This document shows, piece by piece, positions 11,351-21,560 of a DNA stretch of 64,000 bases. Source of the DNA: Physcomitrium patens (lineage: Eukaryota > Streptophyta > Bryopsida > Funariales > Funariaceae); the NCBI RefSeq assembly GCF_000002425.4, contig NC_037259.1, forward strand, positions 2,570,381 to 2,634,380. Reading direction: 5' to 3'. The notes below the pieces were generated by a model. The model was given only the letters and a program-made list of their open reading frames with translations. It searched no databases and was not told where the DNA came from. The position numbers were made by a program, and so were the translations under genes. Positions within the stretch are counted from its first letter, which is position 1. The number at the start of each line of letters is the position of its first letter.

Positions 11351-13725
11351 GCTCAATGTATTTTTAAGTAAGAATAAAATTAATATGACAATGGCTACCT
11401 AAGCTTCCGTCTCTCATGGAAAAAACTTACATGTGTATCTAAAAGGAAGCTAAAAAAAAGTCTTTATCTAATCTTCTCTCTATTCCTTTCATTTCCCTCT
11501 AGTATTATGTTCTATCTCTTATAAAGTGTTCTTATTCCATAGTTGAGAAATTGATATATGAAGAGGTGATATTGATGCAAGGAGACAATGTATAAGGAGA
11601 TGATCATACTATAAGGAGACGATATATGAAGAAGTAATCCTATTCCAAAGAGACAATACACAAGGAGGCAATCTTGCTATAAAAAATTAATTCATAAGAA
11701 GACGATTCTATTGCAAGATAATCATGTTGTAAGGAGTTAATCCATAAGTGGATGATCTTGGCACAATATGATTCTCTTATGAAGAGACGATGCACAAAGA
11801 AGTGATTTTATTGTAAGGAATTGATCTACAAAAAAATGATCTTGCTACAATGTAATCATTATGCATGGATACAATATATAAATAGGTGATTTTGTTGTAA
11901 AGAATCAATCCATTGGAGTGGTATTTAAGCCTTTTAATGATGCATAAGATGAGCTTGTGAAGATTATTATGTTGCTACAATTAAACTCATTGGCTTATCA
12001 ATACTTTTTAACTTCTTGTAAGGCTATTATTAATAAATAAATAAAGTAATATTTCAACTTCTTTATTTTTTTACTTGAATTATTTCTATTTGTTTGAGTA
12101 GTCCTTAATTACTATGTATTTAAGCCTTATATTATAATATTAGCAATGCTTGAGCACAGAACTAAGAGCCTTTTAGTCTTAAAATAAATCTTTTATTTAA
12201 AACCACATAATTTGAGTATCATAATAAGATTTGTCATATAGTTCTATAATTTAGTTAAGTTTTGAGTTTCGATATTTTTAGTATATAGGCTAATTCTTTA
12301 GTTAATGTGGATGTAGTTCATTAGAAGCAAAAGTATTTGGATTGAGTGTATCAAGTTTTGGAATATTAAGCATGGTAGAAATAATTTTTTTTACTTTTAT
12401 TGATTTTATTTTTAAATCCTATTTCATAGTTTTCTTCCCTTCATTATACAAAGTTATAAATAAGACCACATTAATTCTTCTACAAAAAATTATATATGAC
12501 TAAATAGTATATTGTTAACTTCAAGTACAATATAGTGAGCATCTTGATTTATTAAGCTTATTAAATAAAGAGCTATACTAGCACTCAAGTAATTTGGTCA
12601 ATCTCACATATTTTAACTATTATACATCAATAAGAATAAAAAGGATGATTTCATGTCCAATGAACTTATATTAATCCTTAGACACTATAATTGACAATCT
12701 ATAGACTTCACTCCAAGATTCTTCAAATTATTGGTGTAGTTCCAAAAAAACATCTGATTTCAACCTTAGTGATTTATGGAATTCTTTTCATGAATGGAAC
12801 AAGTATAGGACTAGTGTGCCTTTGACATTGATTACTGATAAGAGTATGGTATAGTCCTATATATCTTATTTGTCAATCCTTTAGCTATATACAATGGTGT
12901 CTTGGCAACTAATTTGCTTCTTTGATATGTGTAAAAAGATATTTGCATGTACATACAAATTCTAGGTAGTTGAAAAGATGTAGGTTTGCAAGTTGGAATC
13001 ATTGAGTGTGTTCTTTTGGAAGCTCTATTCTTGCTAATGGTTATCTATAGTTGTAATAGAAGTTATCTATGTAATTCCATATTTAATAAACTACTCTCAA
13101 GTTGATGTTTAAAATTCAAAGTCATATTAGATACTTATAAATATCCTAAATCAACATTACTATAGTCTTAGCTTTAGAATCTATTGTAATAATTATATAA
13201 TGATTATTAGATGTGGTATTTTTTTTGGTAATTTTCATACACACTAGTATTGCAATCACCAAGGGAGGTAAATATTCATGTTATTCTACTATTGCAATAC
13301 GAAGATAATTTCAAGATGTAATTTAAAAACACTCTATTATTAATTTTGTTTTATTTTTTGTGTTTTTGAAGATACTACAATTGATCCCATGTTATTAGGA
13401 TTTTGAATCCTTGTTGATTTTAGATCCTTATTGGCTTCTTTTGGAAAGATATAAATGTATAACCTTATACATTTAATTATAATCTGCTAACAAAGAGACT
13501 TTTTTTAATTGATATGTGTATTATTATTATTTAAGTTGTATTGATGTGTTAGTTTATATTGTAGAACAGTAGCTAAAAGATAATGTTTGGTAGATGATGG
13601 TGCATGCTTATTTGATGCAACTCAAAAGGATTTACTAGCTCTTATGGCATAAATATTTTTGAAATGTTAAATTGAATTTTAAAAAATCCATAACTAAATG
13701 CATGCAAATCACTCTAATTTGACCA
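11350..13725. other. AT-rich DNA with a diverged tandem tract, no gene recognised
   Basis: 11,550-11,930 holds loosely repeated 35-60-bp units built on AAGGAGACGAT and GATCTTGCTACAA, too diverged for exact boundaries. The rest (11,930-13,725) has no long frame and no domain I recognise. It is the left flank into which El2 inserted at the ATTAA duplication, and it may continue in the DNA right of 20,127. Confidence 0.45.
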
Positions 13726-13730
13726 ATTAA

Positions 13731-14293
13731 TGTCACGGCCATAATCATGTAAGCTAATAATTACACATACAAATAGGTAGAAATAAGTAAAAGTAGGTAA
13801 AAGTGAGTTAATTCTATAATATTTAATATGAAAGCTTTCTAGATGCTTCCTAGACGCTGCTTTGACTTCATAGGTGTCTTTAATTGACTTTTTGGATTAA
13901 AAACGTGGTCAACAAGTTGGCCATGTGCCACACATGTTGTTAGCTTGAAGATCAAGCTAACTATGTGGCCCACACGTAGAAAAACTTGTCTTGTAAGTCA
14001 AGGCATGTGTCCTACAATGTCAACACATATTGGAGGTCCTATAGAACGTCGCCACGTAGCCCCTAGTTAGATAGTATATATAGAGACAAGAGTGAAGGCT
14101 TCTTCACTCTTGTCAACTCCTTTCTTGCTTCTAGTCTAGTTTCAAGGGTCTCTAGTTTTCTTCTCTTTTGGCAATAGCCATTCCAGTTTCTCTTTCAATA
14201 TATATATATTTGTTTATATCTATTTTGTTACTTCTCTTTGAGTGAAGGCTCACTTGTCTGAATTGTTTTTTCATCGAGTTCTTGTCCTTGATA
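13731..14293 (+). repeat. El2 5' LTR
   Basis: 563 bp from TGTCACGGCC to TTGATA; the 3' copy ends TTGACA, so the terminal dinucleotide was TG...CA. It contains a TATATATA box at 14,075-14,082. A perfect 13-bp inverted repeat with a 4-nt loop (14,085-14,097 and 14,102-14,114) begins right after the box. Confidence 0.93.
14075..14082 (+). promoter_or_regulatory. TATA box of the El2 LTR promoter
   Basis: TATATATA within TAGTATATATAGAG. It is conserved at the same place in all LTR copies of this family in the window, including the 3' LTR (near 19,911). Transcription would be expected to begin about 25-35 nt downstream, inside or just after the hairpin. This is a position-based inference. Confidence 0.6.
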
Positions 14294-14313
14294 GATTAAC
14301 AAGAGTACACCTA

Positions 14314-14325
14314 CAATATCAGAGC
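14314..14325 (+). other. Putative primer-binding site of El2 (displaced)
   Basis: CAATATCAGAGC matches 9 of 12 bases of TGGTATCAGAGC, the complement of the 3' end of plant initiator tRNA-Met. It lies 20 nt inside the LTR end instead of the usual 0-5 nt. El3 has the same core (TATCAGAG) 24 nt inside its LTR, which supports it being real. The mismatched first three bases could be decay. Confidence 0.5.
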
Positions 14326-14505
14326 TTTGTCTAATCTTGATTAAGAGTGGATTACCTCTTTTTCTTGATAAGATATAAGCATATTAGAAATTACGGATTA
14401 CCCTCTTCTAAACCGATATTGTCCTTAGTATTTTCTTTGTCCGCAAGTCCTCTCTTCTATTTGTCTTGAGCGATATTAGACATCTTCTCTCTTCTAAGTG
14501 TTATC

Positions 14506-15510
14506 ATGGTAGAACTTCTTGAAATGAAGAGTGCAATGGCACAAATGCAAGAGCAATTGAGGGAGTTAATGCTTGCAATGCATCAACTCAATTTACCACC
14601 ACAAGGAGGAACAAGATAGGCAGGAAGTGAAGATATAGAAATGGTTGGAGCTGCTTCAATATCTGCACCAAACCATGTCCTTTCTCCTATGGTGGAATAC
14701 CCTTCAAATGTTAGAGAACCAAGAATTGTCCTACCCGAGAAGTTTATTGGCACCAGATCCAAGTTTCGAGGATTTATCAATCAAGTGTAACTTGTGATTG
14801 AACTTCAACCCCAAAGCTATCTAACTCTAGGATCACAACTTAGATTCATTAGTACGCTTCTTTCAGGTTCGGCACTATCGTGGTTTTCATCTTTTCTTGA
14901 ACGACAAGATCCAATATTGGATAATCTAGAGGCTTTTTTGGTAGAGTTTCGATCCATATATGGAGAACATGATGCAATTCGTATTGCAACCAATAAGATC
15001 CGTATTTTATGATAAGGCAATCGATCAGTAACGTTATATGCTTTAAAATTTCAACAATTTGCAACTGATATCAAGTGAGATGATGCTGCACTTATTAGCC
15101 AATTTCTCTACGGATTATAATATGAGGTAAAAAAATTAATGCTCAACTTACCTGATCCTCAAACATTGAGTCAAGCAATTGACTTTGCTGTGAAGTACGA
15201 CAATCGCCTTTTTGAATTCCGATCTGAGAACCGTACAAGTGGACTTCAACGTTACTATAATTCAATGGCAACACCAACATTTCTTCAACACATACATTCG
15301 GAAGTAGACGATATGCAAATTGATGCAGTACGTTTCAAACCTCTTACTGAGCAAGAGAAGACTCGTCGTCGTCAAGAAGGATTATGTTTATATTGTGGAG
15401 AACCAAAGCACACTCCTCAACATTGTCCAAAGAAATGACGCAATCACAAAATGAGGAGTATGGCTATAAAAGAAGATAATATGTCGGAAAACGAGTTTGT
15501 CCAGCTATAA
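14506..15510 (+). pseudogene. gag: El2 gag (nucleocapsid/capsid polyprotein), with stops
   Basis: One frame runs from the ATG at 14,506 to the TAA at 15,508-15,510. A short N-terminal coiled region is rich in M, Q and E (AQMQEQLREL). A capsid-like region follows with the retrotransposon gag pattern around SALSWFSSFLE, and the C-terminal zinc knuckle is CLYCGEPKHTPQHC (C-X2-C-X4-H-X4-C, about 15,388-15,429). Gag forms the virus-like particle that packages element RNA. The frame is broken by several stops (after GGT, INQ, IRIL, DIK, YGL and at the end of CPKK). Most are explained by a single C-to-T or G-to-A change. The last 28 nt before 15,508 overlap pol in the -1 frame. Confidence 0.85.
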
Positions 15511-18500
15511 TAGGGACCGTGCGGCTGGAACCTTGCACAACATCTAGTAAAGGTCCTATTCTCTCCTCAAAGCCCTCTCCTTGTTTTACATTAAATGTTA
15601 TTTTAGGACCTAAACATTACAAAGTCTCTGCCTTATTAGATTCAGGAGCCTCAGCATGTTTTTTAGATGAAGAATTTACTAAAAGACATAGCATATCTTT
15701 AGTAAAGAAAACTAAACCTATTCATGTAGAAGTCATAGATGGTCGTCCATTGTCTTTTGGAGATATTACTCACGAAACCCTTCCTATAGAAGTAATAATC
15801 AATGGTCATAATAGTTTTGTAGTATTTAATATCATTAGATCTCCTTCTAATCCAATCATTTTAGGTTTATCGTGGTTAAAAAAATATAACCCTCAAATAG
15901 ACAAGATTTCTCGAACTCTCACTTTCTCTAAAAGCATAACTAACAGTATAGTTAAGCAAGTAAAGAGTCATAAGTCCAGTTCAATTAAACCCATATTTAT
16001 AGGTGTAAAAGCTTTCTTGCATGCTGCTATCAAAGAATCACCATACATTATTTATGCTACACCCGTTTCTACTGGTGAAAAGATTTCAAGTGGCATTCCA
16101 AGCCAATATCAAGAATTTCAAGATGTATTTGAAAAAAAGAATGCGGATACACTCCCGGAACATTGTCCCTATGATTGCTCAAGTGACCTTCAAGAAGGAG
16201 CACAACCGCCATTCGGACCAATCTATAGTTTATTACAAAATGAGTTGGCTGAATTCAAGGAGTATATTGAAGAAAATCTAGCCAAGAATTTCATACGCCA
16301 TTCTAAATCTCCGGTAGGAGCTCCAATTCTATTTGTGAAGAAAAAAGATGGATCATTGCGGATGTGTGTTGATTATCGAGGACTCAACAAGATTACCATC
16401 AAAAACAGGTATCCACTATCTTTAATATCCAGACTTCTTGATCAACTGAATCAAGCTAAGATCTATACAAAAATAGATCTTCGAGGAGCATACAATCTAG
16501 TACGCATCAAAGAAGGAGATGAATGGAAGACTGCGTTTCGAACTAAGTATGGATATTTTGAATACAACGTCATGCCTTTTGGACTTACAAATGCACCAGC
16601 AGCTTTTCAACATCTAATGAATGATATTTTTCGAGAGTTTTTGGACGATTTTGTGGTATGTTATCTAGACGATATCTTGATCTATTCTAAGAATCTAAAA
16701 GAACATGAACTTCATGTTCGTCGTGTGTTACAAAAATTAAGAGATGCAGGACTCTATGCCAAGATAGAAAAGTGTGTATTCTACACTACTCAAGTCGATT
16801 TCTTAGGTTACATCATTTCAAATGATGGACTTATGATCGATCCTAAGAAAATTCAAACTATTATAGACTGGAAGATCCCAAAAACGGTAAGAGATGTCCA
16901 ATGTTTTTTGGGATTTGCCAACTACTATCGGATCTTCATCAAAGACTTCTCTCGAGTTGCAGCTCCACTTACATGTTTGACTTGTAAAGAAAAACTCCAA
17001 TGGAATCAAGAGGCGGAATTTGCTTTTGAATCTTTGAAGACGGCGTTTGTTTCTGCACCAATGTTGTATCGTGTTGATTTTTCCAAAGCATTTTTTATGG
17101 AAATAGATGCATCAGACTTTGCTCTGGGTGCAGTTTTATCACAAATGGGAACAAATGACAAACTTCATCCAGTAGCCTTTTATTTAAGAAAATTCTCAAT
17201 TGCAGAAATCAATTATGAGATCCACGACAAAGAACTTCTTGCAATTGTGGATTCTTTTCAAGAATGGCGTCATTATCTAGAAGGCGCTTCCAGTCCAATC
17301 ACCATGTATACGGATCATAAGAACCTCGAATATTTTATGTCAGCACTCGTATTAAATCGTTGCCAAGCTCGTTGGAGGATGTCTTTATCAAGATTCGAGT
17401 TCATCATCACTTATCGGTCAGGAAAACAACAAGGTTTATCCGATGCTTTGTCTAGACGTTCTTATCTTGCACCAAAAGAAGGAGATGCAGCTTTTGAGCA
17501 ACAAAGAACGGTTCTCTTGAAGCCGGAACAATTTCATCTTTGAGCAATAAAATCAACATTGACTGTTGATTTGACTTTTCTTAAGCAAGTCCAGTTAAGT
17601 ATGTCTTCAGACCTTCTTGTTCATGATATCAAGAACAATTCTTCTAAATCTCATGATCCATCTAAATTTGAATTCAAGAACAACCTACTCTATTTCAAAA
17701 GATGTCTATATGTTCCAGAAGGAGAAGCTCGTTTACGTGTTCTTCAAGCTCGTCACGACTTCCCAATAGCAGGATATTTCGGATATAATAAGACTTTGGA
17801 GCTGATATTTAGGGATTTTTGGTGGCGTCAAATGTGGAAGGCAGTTAAAGATTTTATAGAATCATGTGAAGTTTGCTCAAGATCGAAAACTCCTCGTCAT
17901 CGACCTTTTGGACTTCTTCAGCCATTACCCATTCCAGAACAACCATGGTCTTCTGTTTCTATGGACTTCATCACGGATCTTCCAATCTCAGGTTCTTATG
18001 AATTTATATTCGTGATAGTAGATCGTTTTACTAAGATGGCACATTTTGTACCATGTACAAAATCTATCAGAGGTGAAGAAACAGCTAAGCTCTTTCTTGA
18101 CAATATCTATCGCTATCATGGATTACCCAAGGAGATTATATCAGATAGGGGAACTCAATTTGTATCAAGATTTTGGCGAACTCTTTTCAAGATTCTTAAA
18201 GTGGATGTAAAACTATCTTCGGTATTCCATCCTCAAACTGATGGACAAACGGAGCGTGTTAATCAAGTTTTGGAGCAATATTTAAGATGTACCATTAATT
18301 ACCAACAAGATGATTGGACAACTCTTTTGCCATTGGCAGAGTTTGCTTACAATAATACGGTACACTCTTCTACAAAACAAACACCTTTTTTTGCTAATTA
18401 TGGTTATCATCTATGACTTGATACTTTTGACTTTTCAAAAGTTGATAATCCTGCTACGAAAGATTTGGCAATTCATTTATCAGAGCTACATGCAACAATG

Positions 18501-19007
18501 AAGGCGCAGTTAAAAGAGGCTCAAGAACAATAAAAGGCCAATGTGGATGTCCATCGAAAGGAACAACCATCATTCATATTAAGTGATAAGGTATGGCTAC
18601 TTCATCGCAATATCAAGACCACTCGTCTTTGTGACAAATTGGACTATCGAAGGCTAGGACCATTTTCTATTTCTGCACAAATCAATCCAGTTGCATATCG
18701 TTTACATCTATCGGAGTCAATGAAAATCCATCCAGTATTCCACATGTCTCTTCTTGAACCATACAAGACAGTGGACATACCAAGAAGACGACAAGCTCCA
18801 CCTCCTCCTATAGAAGTGGACAATAATGAAGAGTTTGAAGTAGAAGAAGTCTTAGATTCAAGGCGACGCCGAAATAAATTAGAATATCTTGTCCATTGAC
18901 ACGGATATGGTATTACTGAACGCACATGGGAGCCAATAAAGAATCTTACAAATGCAACAAAGGCGGTGGAGGCTTTTCATCGACGACATCCATCAAAATC
19001 AAGATGA
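15480..19007 (+). pseudogene. pol: El2 pol polyprotein: PR-RT-RNaseH-IN-chromodomain, four stops
   Basis: A single frame of 1,175 codons, -1 relative to gag, interrupted only by TGA at 17,541, TGA at 18,414, TAA at 18,531 and TGA at 18,897. All four fit single transitions from CGA, CAA or TGG. Domains in order: aspartic protease with LLDSGASACFLDEEF; reverse transcriptase with [26 protein letters not shown] and the catalytic YLDD; RNase H with IDASDFALGAVLSQ and YTDHKNLEYF; integrase with the HHCC finger ending CEVCSRSK and the D, D, E core (SMDFITDLP, ISDRGTQF and the Glu in TERVNQVLEQY); chromodomain beginning FEVEEVLDSRRRRNKLEYLV. The chromodomain normally tethers integrase to modified histone H3. 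The protein copies element RNA and integrates it. No indel is needed to explain the frame, so decay is recent. Confidence 0.93.
15486..15495 (+). promoter_or_regulatory. Candidate -1 frameshift site in the gag/pol overlap
   Basis: GGAAAACGAG sits in the 28-nt window where both gag and pol frames are open. The identical decamer occupies the same place in El3 (complement of 55,024-55,033), although the sequence around it differs. G-GAA-AAC is not a textbook slippery heptamer: the A-site AAC-to-AAA slip is good, but the P-site pairing is imperfect. The site is therefore a proposal. Confidence 0.4.
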
Positions 19008-19101
19008 AAACCTTCTTTATAAAAGAAACAACATCTAGGCAAGATAACATTCTACTTTCAATTCTTGTTCGTAGCTTCGTTGTAGTAGTGGCGCTCAAGA
19101 G

Positions 19102-19524
19102 ATGGAGAACCAACAACCAGTGGATTCAACTCAAGAGCCTTCATTTGCTGACCTACCGGGCGAGACATTATGATTGTCACAACCTTCAAGACGACACAAT
19201 CGAGATGAAGATCTTCAAGAACGACATGTTCTTCTTCGAATAGATGGTGAGATACAATGCGTTTGGTATCACGATTTAGGAAGGGACTCCCGATGTTTGG
19301 TGATTTTGCTAGAGGTAGGAACAACTCCTCATGGTATTCCAAATATTCTATTCGAAGGAAGTTACGAAGGCCTCAACAATGATCAAATAACAGGGTGGTC
19401 TTCCCGCCTTGGTATGGGACACTACCGATGGTTGAGAGGCCCTATCAATCATCTTCGAAGAGAACAGAGATCAGAGTATGTGGCGAATACAATTCGTCGC
19501 ATTATAGATTTCCTCAACATATGA
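19102..19524 (+). pseudogene. El2 third ORF: conserved post-integrase protein of unknown function
   Basis: A 141-codon frame lying 95 nt after the pol stop and 27 nt before the polypurine tract. It starts MENQQPVDSTQEP and carries one in-frame TGA at codon 24 (19,171-19,173). Residues after the stop are basic and charged (SQPSRRHNRDEDLQ). The C-terminal half contains the most conserved block, GHYRWLRGPINHLRREQ. No signal peptide, membrane segment, zinc finger or known catalytic motif is visible, so an envelope-like role is unlikely. Homologous frames exist at the same place in El3 (51,042-51,395, -), El1, ElB and ElC. In El3 the block reads GHYY-stop-LQGPMNHFPREQ, the stop standing for the Trp codon. 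Function unknown; a role in RNA packaging, targeting or silencing suppression would be speculation. Confidence 0.75.
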
Positions 19525-19551
19525 TGACCGCTCCTCGTGGAACTCGTCTCT

Positions 19552-19565
19552 AGAAGAGGGGGTAA
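19552..19565 (+). other. El2 polypurine tract
   Basis: AGAAGAGGGGGTAA lies immediately before the TG of the 3' LTR. This is the standard position and composition for the plus-strand primer of reverse transcription. The El1 (9,629-9,642) and El3 equivalents are at the same place. Confidence 0.85.
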
Positions 19566-20126
19566 TGTCACGGCCATAATCATGTAAGCTAATAATTACA
19601 TATACAAATAGGTAGAAATAAGTAAAAGTAGGTAAAAGTAAGTTAATTCTATAATATTTAATATGAAAGCTTCCTAGACGCTTCCTTGACGCTGCTTTGA
19701 CTTCATAGGTATCTTTAATTGACTTTTTGGATTAAAAACGTGGTCAACAAGTTGGCCATGTGCCACACATGTTGTTAGCTTGAAGATCAAGCTAACTATG
19801 TGGCCCACACGTAGAAAAACTTGTCTTGTAAGTCAAGGCATGTGTCCTACAATGTCAACACATATTGGAGGTCCTATAGAACGTCGCCACGTAGCCCCTA
19901 GTTAGATAGTATATATAGAGACAAGAGTGAAGGCTTCTTCACTCTTGTCAACTCCTTTCTTGCTTCTAGTCTAGTTTCAAGGGTCTCTAGTTTTCTTCTC
20001 TTTTGGCAATAGTCATTCCAGTTTCTCTTTCAATATATATACTTGTTTATATATATTTTGTTACCTCTCTTTGAGTGAAGGCTCACTTGTCTGAATTGTT
20101 TTTTCATCGAGTTCTTGTCCTTGACA
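19566..20126 (+). repeat. El2 3' LTR
   Basis: 561 bp, TGTCACGGCC to TTGACA, followed by the ATTAA duplication. The hairpin arms are at 19,920-19,932 and 19,937-19,949. It is about 98% identical to the 5' LTR by eye. Confidence 0.93.
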
Positions 20127-20339
20127 ATTAAATACAAACATTTGAGAAGTTGTATAAGAACTAAATGTAGACTTCTTGCACAATTATGACCAAAATCTTC
20201 TTTACTTCATAGAACAAAATAATTCTTCACTAATCGCATATGAATATTCTTTTTATTAAATAAGTATTTGTACATAATCGATAAAAGCTACATATTATTA
20301 TTGAGAATCTCTTATAGATGTTTGTCAACTTATCATAGG

Positions 20340-21560
20340 TTGTATAAGACAAGTTTAAACATTATGTCCACAACCATTGCAATTTTTGCAATGCCTCCCA
20401 CTTTTTGTCCCTTCAACAACTTCAAATTCTAAAAATATTTGTTGAGTAGAACATTTATTTTGTCTTGCATTATTAAGTGTTCCTTGTATTTGTTCTTTTT
20501 GTTGATTGACAATGGATTTTCTAACCTTATATTCATTAAAGCAAGCTCTAAGAAATAAATACAAAGTCTTTCTTGTTGATGAATTGGTAGTAACTCAAAT
20601 GAGCAACTAATTATATCAAAGACCATTTGAAGGTCATTAAACAATACAAATGTATGTCTTTTTGGTAATAGAAGAAGTAAATTAGTTATATTTACTAAGT
20701 GGTATTGAGAATGAAAGTCGCCTATTGTTAAAACACCTCCATTTCAAACAATACTTTGAATTATATGTTTATATATAATTCCTAATGTCTTTGTTAATGT
20801 ACTTGTACAAAAGTTGACATTTAATGTTCTTTTTGTATCTTTGAATTGCTCAAACACAAGGTTGAAAGCAAACATGAAGACTTTTTTCAGAATATTTTTG
20901 TAAAATGAAATAGTATGTTGATAACATATGCAAGTTCTTTCTAAACTTTCTTAGGCATTAACCTCTTTTGTTGTATTTTCAAAAAATTAAGAAACAAATT
21001 TGTAATTACATAAATAAGAAAATTTATATAAACTATTGCATTAGACTTCTATAAGTGAAACTATTAAGAGCTATTTGACGCAATTTATAATAGTCTTAAT
21101 AAATAGTACAAGCAATAATATGAGTACTAGGATTTCTTTTATATAATACAATGATAATTTTCTTTGGTAGAACTCATCCTAAAAACATTTCAACTAGCAT
21201 TTCTTTTTGTGTTGGTTGCAATTGTCTTACTAACAAATTTCTTATAAGAGAATGTGATAGGCCATGGTTATGATGACTATTTCAAATTATTAGTTGTTAT
21301 TATGTATTACTTTGGATAAATTATGCATGCAATACAAATAGACATTCAATTAATCAAATTGCAGTATTATGTTGGCAAATTGGATTAGTCCACTTATAAT
21401 AAACATATCTTCTATCATATTTAAAATCTATACAATCTTTGTCACACCAATGTTTACAAACAATATAATCTTAAGTAGAAACAAATTCATTTATACTATC
21501 TTTCATTTGTTCTAAAGAACCAAAAATCCCCTCAAGTGGAAGATACATATGTGACATATT
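20340..21560 (-). pseudogene. Decayed FAR1/MULE-type transposase relic
   Basis: The minus-strand frame near 20,345-20,460 ends EGTKSGRHCKNCNGCGHNV followed by stop, TC. This resembles the C-terminal CSxCxxxGHNxRTC zinc knuckle of FAR1-related and Mutator-like transposases. Further upstream on the same strand, around 21,120-21,270, HNHGLSHSLIRNL and QPTQKEMLVEMFL-like stretches resemble the start of the FAR1/MULE core. Many stops and frameshifts separate the pieces, and no full domain can be read. El2 inserted just beyond the C-terminal end. Family assignment is by motif only. Confidence 0.45.

Larger units (their letters stand above)
13731..20126 (+). mobile_element. El2: near-intact Ty3/gypsy chromovirus
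   Basis: A 6.4-kb LTR retrotransposon with LTRs at 13,731-14,293 and 19,566-20,126. Both sides are flanked by ATTAA (13,726-13,730 and 20,127-20,131), a perfect 5-bp duplication. The order is gag, protease, reverse transcriptase, RNase H, integrase, chromodomain, third ORF, polypurine tract. Domain order and chromodomain place it among the chromoviruses. The two LTRs differ at about 11 positions plus a 2-bp indel by eye (about 2%), so it is much younger than El1, ElB and ElC. It is probably inactive as it stands, because gag, pol and the third ORF carry stops. Nearly all of these fit C-to-T or G-to-A transitions (CGA to TGA, CAA to TAA, TGG to TGA). Confidence 0.95.

Noticed and set aside
18926-19007. 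Chromodomain tail as part of a separate host gene
   Set aside because: It continues the pol frame after one TGG-to-TGA stop and is collinear with El1 and El3.
19058-19342. 94-codon minus-strand frame
   Set aside because: Antisense shadow of the El2 third ORF, which is conserved in the other frame.
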